The notes beneath the pieces are model-generated. The model searched no databases. It saw nothing but the letters and a program-made list of their open reading frames with translations, and was not told the origin of the DNA. DNA of 26,889 bases. Origin: Muribaculaceae bacterium (GTDB lineage Bacteria; Bacteroidota; Bacteroidia; Bacteroidales; Muribaculaceae). The DNA lies in contig VSPM01000036.1 of NCBI GenBank assembly GCA_009775365.1, forward strand, positions 1 to 26,889, written 5' to 3'. A program made the translations under genes and the position numbers. Below, piece by piece: positions 24,588-26,889 of the stretch. The stretch's first letter is position 1. The number at the start of each line of letters is the position of its first letter.

Positions 24588-25049
24588 TCAATCCTCCGGC
24601 AAGGTAAGTTTGAATACGAGCCTTTGCACGCCGTCTTGAAAGCGATTGCTTGTGATTCGGAACTCCCCTATCTCGCCAGTATGTTCTACATGCGATCCGG
24701 CGCAAAGACACTGGTCGTAGTCGCCGATTTTAATCACCCTTAATGTTTGTGAGGCATCTTCAGGAAGTCTGCTCATGTCAAAGCGTTTCATGGCTTCTTC
24801 GTGAGAAATGAACTCTTCAGAAACTTTCACGTCTTCTTTGACAATGTTGTTGATATAATCTTCCAGGCTCTTGATTTCATTGGCAGAGAGAGCATTGTCG
24901 AGGTGATAGTCAAGTTTTGATTTCTTTCTTTCGAGGTGAGCTGAGAAAGCTCTGCCGCAACTATATCTGCGAGCCATCTCTCCATTTAAGAGATGCTCTG
25001 CGGTGTGCATAGGCGGAAACTCCTGTTTATTGTGTTCGTTAAGTGTCAT
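24588..25049 (-). CDS. stand-alone alanyl-tRNA editing protein (AlaX-like)
   Basis: A 153-residue protein related to the editing domain of alanyl-tRNA synthetase. The metal-binding motifs are H15-x3-H19 (HTAEHLLNG) and C116-x3-H120 (CAGSHVEHTGEIGEF), the same pair as in alaS at 3413-6034. AlaX proteins remove Ser or Gly wrongly attached to tRNA-Ala, in trans. I place the start at the ATG at 25049 (MTLNEHNKQEF); a longer frame from 25112 would begin inside the tRNA-operon terminator and add an unrelated hydrophobic stretch. It is on the same strand as, and just downstream of, the Gly-Gly-Leu tRNA array, with 44 bases between the terminator and its start. I see no separate promoter. Confidence 0.82.
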   Translation of the reverse strand: MTLNEHNKQEFPPMHTAEHLLNGEMARRYSCGRAFSAHLERKKSKLDYHLDNALSANEIKSLEDYINNIVKEDVKVSEEFISHEEAMKRFDMSRLPEDASQTLRVIKIGDYDQCLCAGSHVEHTGEIGEFRITSNRFQDGVQRLVFKLTLPED

Positions 25050-25093
25050 AAAAATGAGCAGGAATCTTTGTTTTATAAAAACAGTTACTAAAA

Positions 25094-25134
25094 CAAAAAA
25101 AACCGAGAGCACTCAGAAGAATACTCTCGGTTTT
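25094..25134 (-). terminator. rho-independent terminator of the Gly-Gly-Leu tRNA operon
   Basis: Arms 25099-25109 and 25124-25134 pair over 11 bases (AAAACCGAGAG with CTCTCGGTTTT). On the minus strand the stem is followed by a run of T (complement of 25095-25102). It begins one base after the tRNA-Leu gene on that strand. Confidence 0.85.
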
Positions 25135-25135
25135 G

Positions 25136-25219
25136 TGTCCAAGATGAGACTCGAACTCACACAGCCTACCGGCCACTACCCCCTCAAAGTAGCGCGTCTA
25201 CCAATTCCGCCACCTGGAC
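25136..25219 (-). tRNA. tRNA-Leu (anticodon GAG)
   Basis: An 84-base class II tRNA. The acceptor stem pairs GTCCAGG with CTTGGAC, and the discriminator base is A. The anticodon loop TTGAGGG (stem CTACT/GGTAG) gives GAG, reading CUC and CUU. A long variable arm and a T loop GTTCGAGTC follow. CCA is not encoded; the next bases on the minus strand are CAA. It is last in the Gly-Gly-Leu array. An identical copy begins at 26815 on the other strand. Confidence 0.95.
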
Positions 25220-25234
25220 ATACATTGATCGGAG

Positions 25235-25310
<76 letters not shown>

Positions 25311-25369
25311 ATTCTTCAAAATTTTATTATGCGTTGCCGCATTTCAATCGTGCCTCTGCATGATTTTTG

Positions 25370-25442
<73 letters not shown>

Positions 25443-25496
25443 GTTATGCTTGAATTTTAGTCACTTGAGAACCATGTTTATTTCTCATTTGCGATG

Positions 25497-25528
25497 CAAA
25501 GTTACAACGATATTTTGAACTGTGCAAA
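25497..25528 (-). promoter_or_regulatory. promoter of the Gly-Gly-Leu tRNA operon
   Basis: On the minus strand TTTG (25528-25525), 20 bases, then TAACTTTG (25504-25497), followed by CATCGCAAAT. This is a full consensus match. The bases around both elements are nearly the same as in the promoter of the second tRNA-Leu at 26736-26767. Confidence 0.75.
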
Positions 25529-25630
25529 TTTTTTTGTTAATTTTTTTCAGATTATTTGCTCTTGATTTTGCAATTATTTGATTCTCATATTGATGTTGCA
25601 TATATTTTTTTTGAGGAGCAGCAGCCGGTT

Positions 25631-26665
25631 TTAGATGTTTCCGAGGTGAATTTCGAGAATCAGCCGCTGATAGAACATGAAATTGTTTTTTGCAAAGTTA
25701 AAATTTAATTGGGCCTCAAGTTCCATATATTTGTTTTTGATAATTTTTGCGTAGATGTCAGTTCGGTTGTAGAAACTCGACCGATAGTATGATTCCCCTT
25801 GATAAAGGAGAGTTCCGAATTTTGAATATAGCGGAAACAGTTCGCCGCCCGCATAGAGAGAGTTTTTCAGACCGATGAATTTCCATTCAAATGTAGTGTC
25901 GAGCCAGAATCCTCCCGGTGTTTTCCATCCGTTATATTCGCGATACCTCTCAATTGTGAGGAGGGCACCTGTTTTGATAACAAGACTGTCTAAAAATGTT
26001 TTTTTGCTAAGGTCGACTCCGACGAAAGGGTTCGCAAGAAAATTGTCGACGATGCTTTCATCGTCCGATGGGTGCTTGGTCTTGGCAAAATGGTTCATCA
26101 GAAGGTGCGCGCCCGTAAGAAAGACTTTATTATTCGGCCGCCATTCTCCATGAAATGCCACATTGAAGGCCTCGCGTTTGGTTTCTGTCTGATGCTGGCG
26201 CCAATCTAAGTAGGCATCAAAAGATCCGTTCGTATGGGTGTATTGTACGAGTGCTCCTCTGATGTTTTTTTGAAAATATGCTAAAGAGTCGCACCAAAGG
26301 AACCCGGGCAGAGGCTCTCTTAGTTGTGTGCGAGGGAACATTCCCATCGAAAACTTCCAAGAGTCTGATTCATGCCTATAATAAAGAGTGGGAACAATTT
26401 TTGAGTTTTTAACGCCATTTTCCAGTGGTTGTGTCCACACGGCTCCCCCTGCGATTCTATCGTGAGGGGTGAATCGCAATCCAATCTCAGGCGCAAATGT
26501 GACGAGAAAAAATGTTTTGTCGTCATACATTTTGTCGTCGCCCTCCCTATTGTCGAACACAGAGCCAAGGTCAATGCTCCAAGTGGGTTCAATCGAAAAA
26601 ACAGAAGCGGGAAACGCACATAACAGCAAAATGGAACACATTAAATAATGCAATCTATTGCTCAT
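25631..26665 (-). CDS. predicted outer-membrane beta-barrel protein of unknown function
   Basis: A 344-residue exported protein that I do not recognise. Residues 1-24 form a signal peptide (core YLMCSILLLCAFPASVFS). The mature chain is a run of short amphipathic strands rich in Tyr, Phe and Trp, broken by polar turns (for example LYYRHESDSWKFSMGMFPR, SFDAYLDWRQHQTE, AFNVAFHGEWRPNNKVF), typical of a porin-like barrel of about 16 strands. The last residues (LILEIHLGNI) look like a closing strand, though the terminal residue is Ile rather than Phe. No export domain or carbohydrate motif is seen. It lies alone between two tRNA loci and is oriented towards the Gly-Gly-Leu array. Confidence 0.75.
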   Translation of the reverse strand: MSNRLHYLMCSILLLCAFPASVFSIEPTWSIDLGSVFDNREGDDKMYDDKTFFLVTFAPEIGLRFTPHDRIAGGAVWTQPLENGVKNSKIVPTLYYRHESDSWKFSMGMFPRTQLREPLPGFLWCDSLAYFQKNIRGALVQYTHTNGSFDAYLDWRQHQTETKREAFNVAFHGEWRPNNKVFLTGAHLLMNHFAKTKHPSDDESIVDNFLANPFVGVDLSKKTFLDSLVIKTGALLTIERYREYNGWKTPGGFWLDTTFEWKFIGLKNSLYAGGELFPLYSKFGTLLYQGESYYRSSFYNRTDIYAKIIKNKYMELEAQLNFNFAKNNFMFYQRLILEIHLGNI

Positions 26666-26703
26666 GATTTTTAGTAATTTAGATATTTTCAGGTTAGTAA
26701 TGA

Positions 26704-26772
26704 CGGTGCAAAGTTATAAAAAATATTATTAAAAATTTGCAAGATTCAACAAAAGGTTGTAACTTTGCACCG
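26704..26772. repeat. 13-base perfect inverted repeat containing two divergent -7 elements
   Basis: CGGTGCAAAGTTA (26704-26716) is the exact reverse complement of TAACTTTGCACCG (26760-26772). Each arm contains a TAACTTTG element pointing away from the centre: the right arm serves the tRNA-Leu on the plus strand, the left arm the barrel gene on the minus strand. Confidence 0.85.
26736..26767 (+). promoter_or_regulatory. promoter of the second tRNA-Leu gene
   Basis: TTTG at 26736-26739, 20 bases, then TAACTTTG at 26760-26767, followed by CACCGCAAAT. This is a full consensus match, ending 47 bases before the tRNA-Leu. Confidence 0.75.
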
Positions 26773-26814
26773 CAAATCAGCAAAAGAGATTGCTGAGAGC
26801 AAACATAATGAAAT

Positions 26815-26889
26815 GTCCAGGTGGCGGAATTGGTAGACGCGCTACTTTGAGGGGGTAGTGGCCGGTAGGCTGTGTGAGTTCGAGTCTCA
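26815..26889 (+). tRNA. tRNA-Leu (anticodon GAG), second copy, cut by window end
   Basis: The 75 bases present are identical to the first 75 of the tRNA-Leu at 25136-25219, read on the other strand, including the acceptor strand GTCCAGG, the GAG anticodon loop and the T loop. The last nine bases of the 84-base gene lie beyond the window. Confidence 0.93.

Noticed and set aside
24571..24597. Short palindrome (GATTGAG with CTCAATC) at the end of the AlaX-like gene as a terminator
   Set aside because: It overlaps the stop codon and the last codons and is not followed by a T run on either strand.
25050..25112. Earlier start for the AlaX-like protein at 25112
   Set aside because: The extra 21 residues are hydrophobic, unlike the editing family's N-terminus, and the start codon would lie inside the tRNA terminator.

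Overview
The window looks like a core-chromosome segment of a Bacteroidales bacterium, perhaps Muribaculaceae or a near relative. Three kinds of evidence point there. First, many intergenic regions carry the Bacteroidota-type promoter (TTTG or TTG, about 19-20 bases, then TAnnTTTG), and start codons generally lack Shine-Dalgarno sequences. Second, the families are characteristic of the phylum: DUF6029, Omp28-related lipoprotein, HU-CCDC81/SPOR protein, EFR1 ferredoxin. Third, housekeeping genes (alaS, holA, lptB, udk, lipA, lipB, mlaE, mlaF) sit in compact operons. I see no insertion sequence, prophage, CRISPR array or integrase.

Layout. 1-1760: a CYTH-domain triphosphatase-like gene followed by a threonine-aldolase-family gene, with a good promoter at 165-196. 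1858-3210 (minus): an M23 peptidase followed by a MerR-type regulator, divergent from alaS (3413-6034), which precedes a strong terminator. 6207-7970: a secreted SH3-like protein, a DUF1232 membrane protein and an unrecognised partner. 8014-12371 (minus): udk, lptB, a CPBP protease, holA and an EFR1 flavodoxin/ferredoxin protein, almost without gaps. 12629-14161: mlaE and mlaF, whose end overlaps the convergent lipB; lipA and lipB follow on the minus strand.

16053-21479 is the most distinctive block: a TlpA-like thioredoxin, a DUF6029 outer-membrane barrel, an Omp28-like lipoprotein with a CxxC motif, and a full-length DsbD with all six expected cysteines. These can be read as one electron path from the cytoplasm through the inner membrane to periplasmic and outer-membrane thiol proteins. 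A strong terminator ends the block.

21552-24505: a TPR protein, a one-pass HU-like/SPOR protein, a flavin reductase and a small HExxH protein. 24588-26889: a stand-alone alanyl-tRNA editing protein, a tRNA array (Gly-Gly-Leu, minus strand), an outer-membrane barrel protein, and a second identical tRNA-Leu(GAG) on the opposite strand, cut by the window end. The two tRNA-Leu genes form an inverted repeat around a 1.6 kb segment.

All functions are inferred from motifs and family knowledge read by eye; no database search was run. Several starts were moved inward from the longest reading frame where a terminator, signal peptide or family start argued for it.
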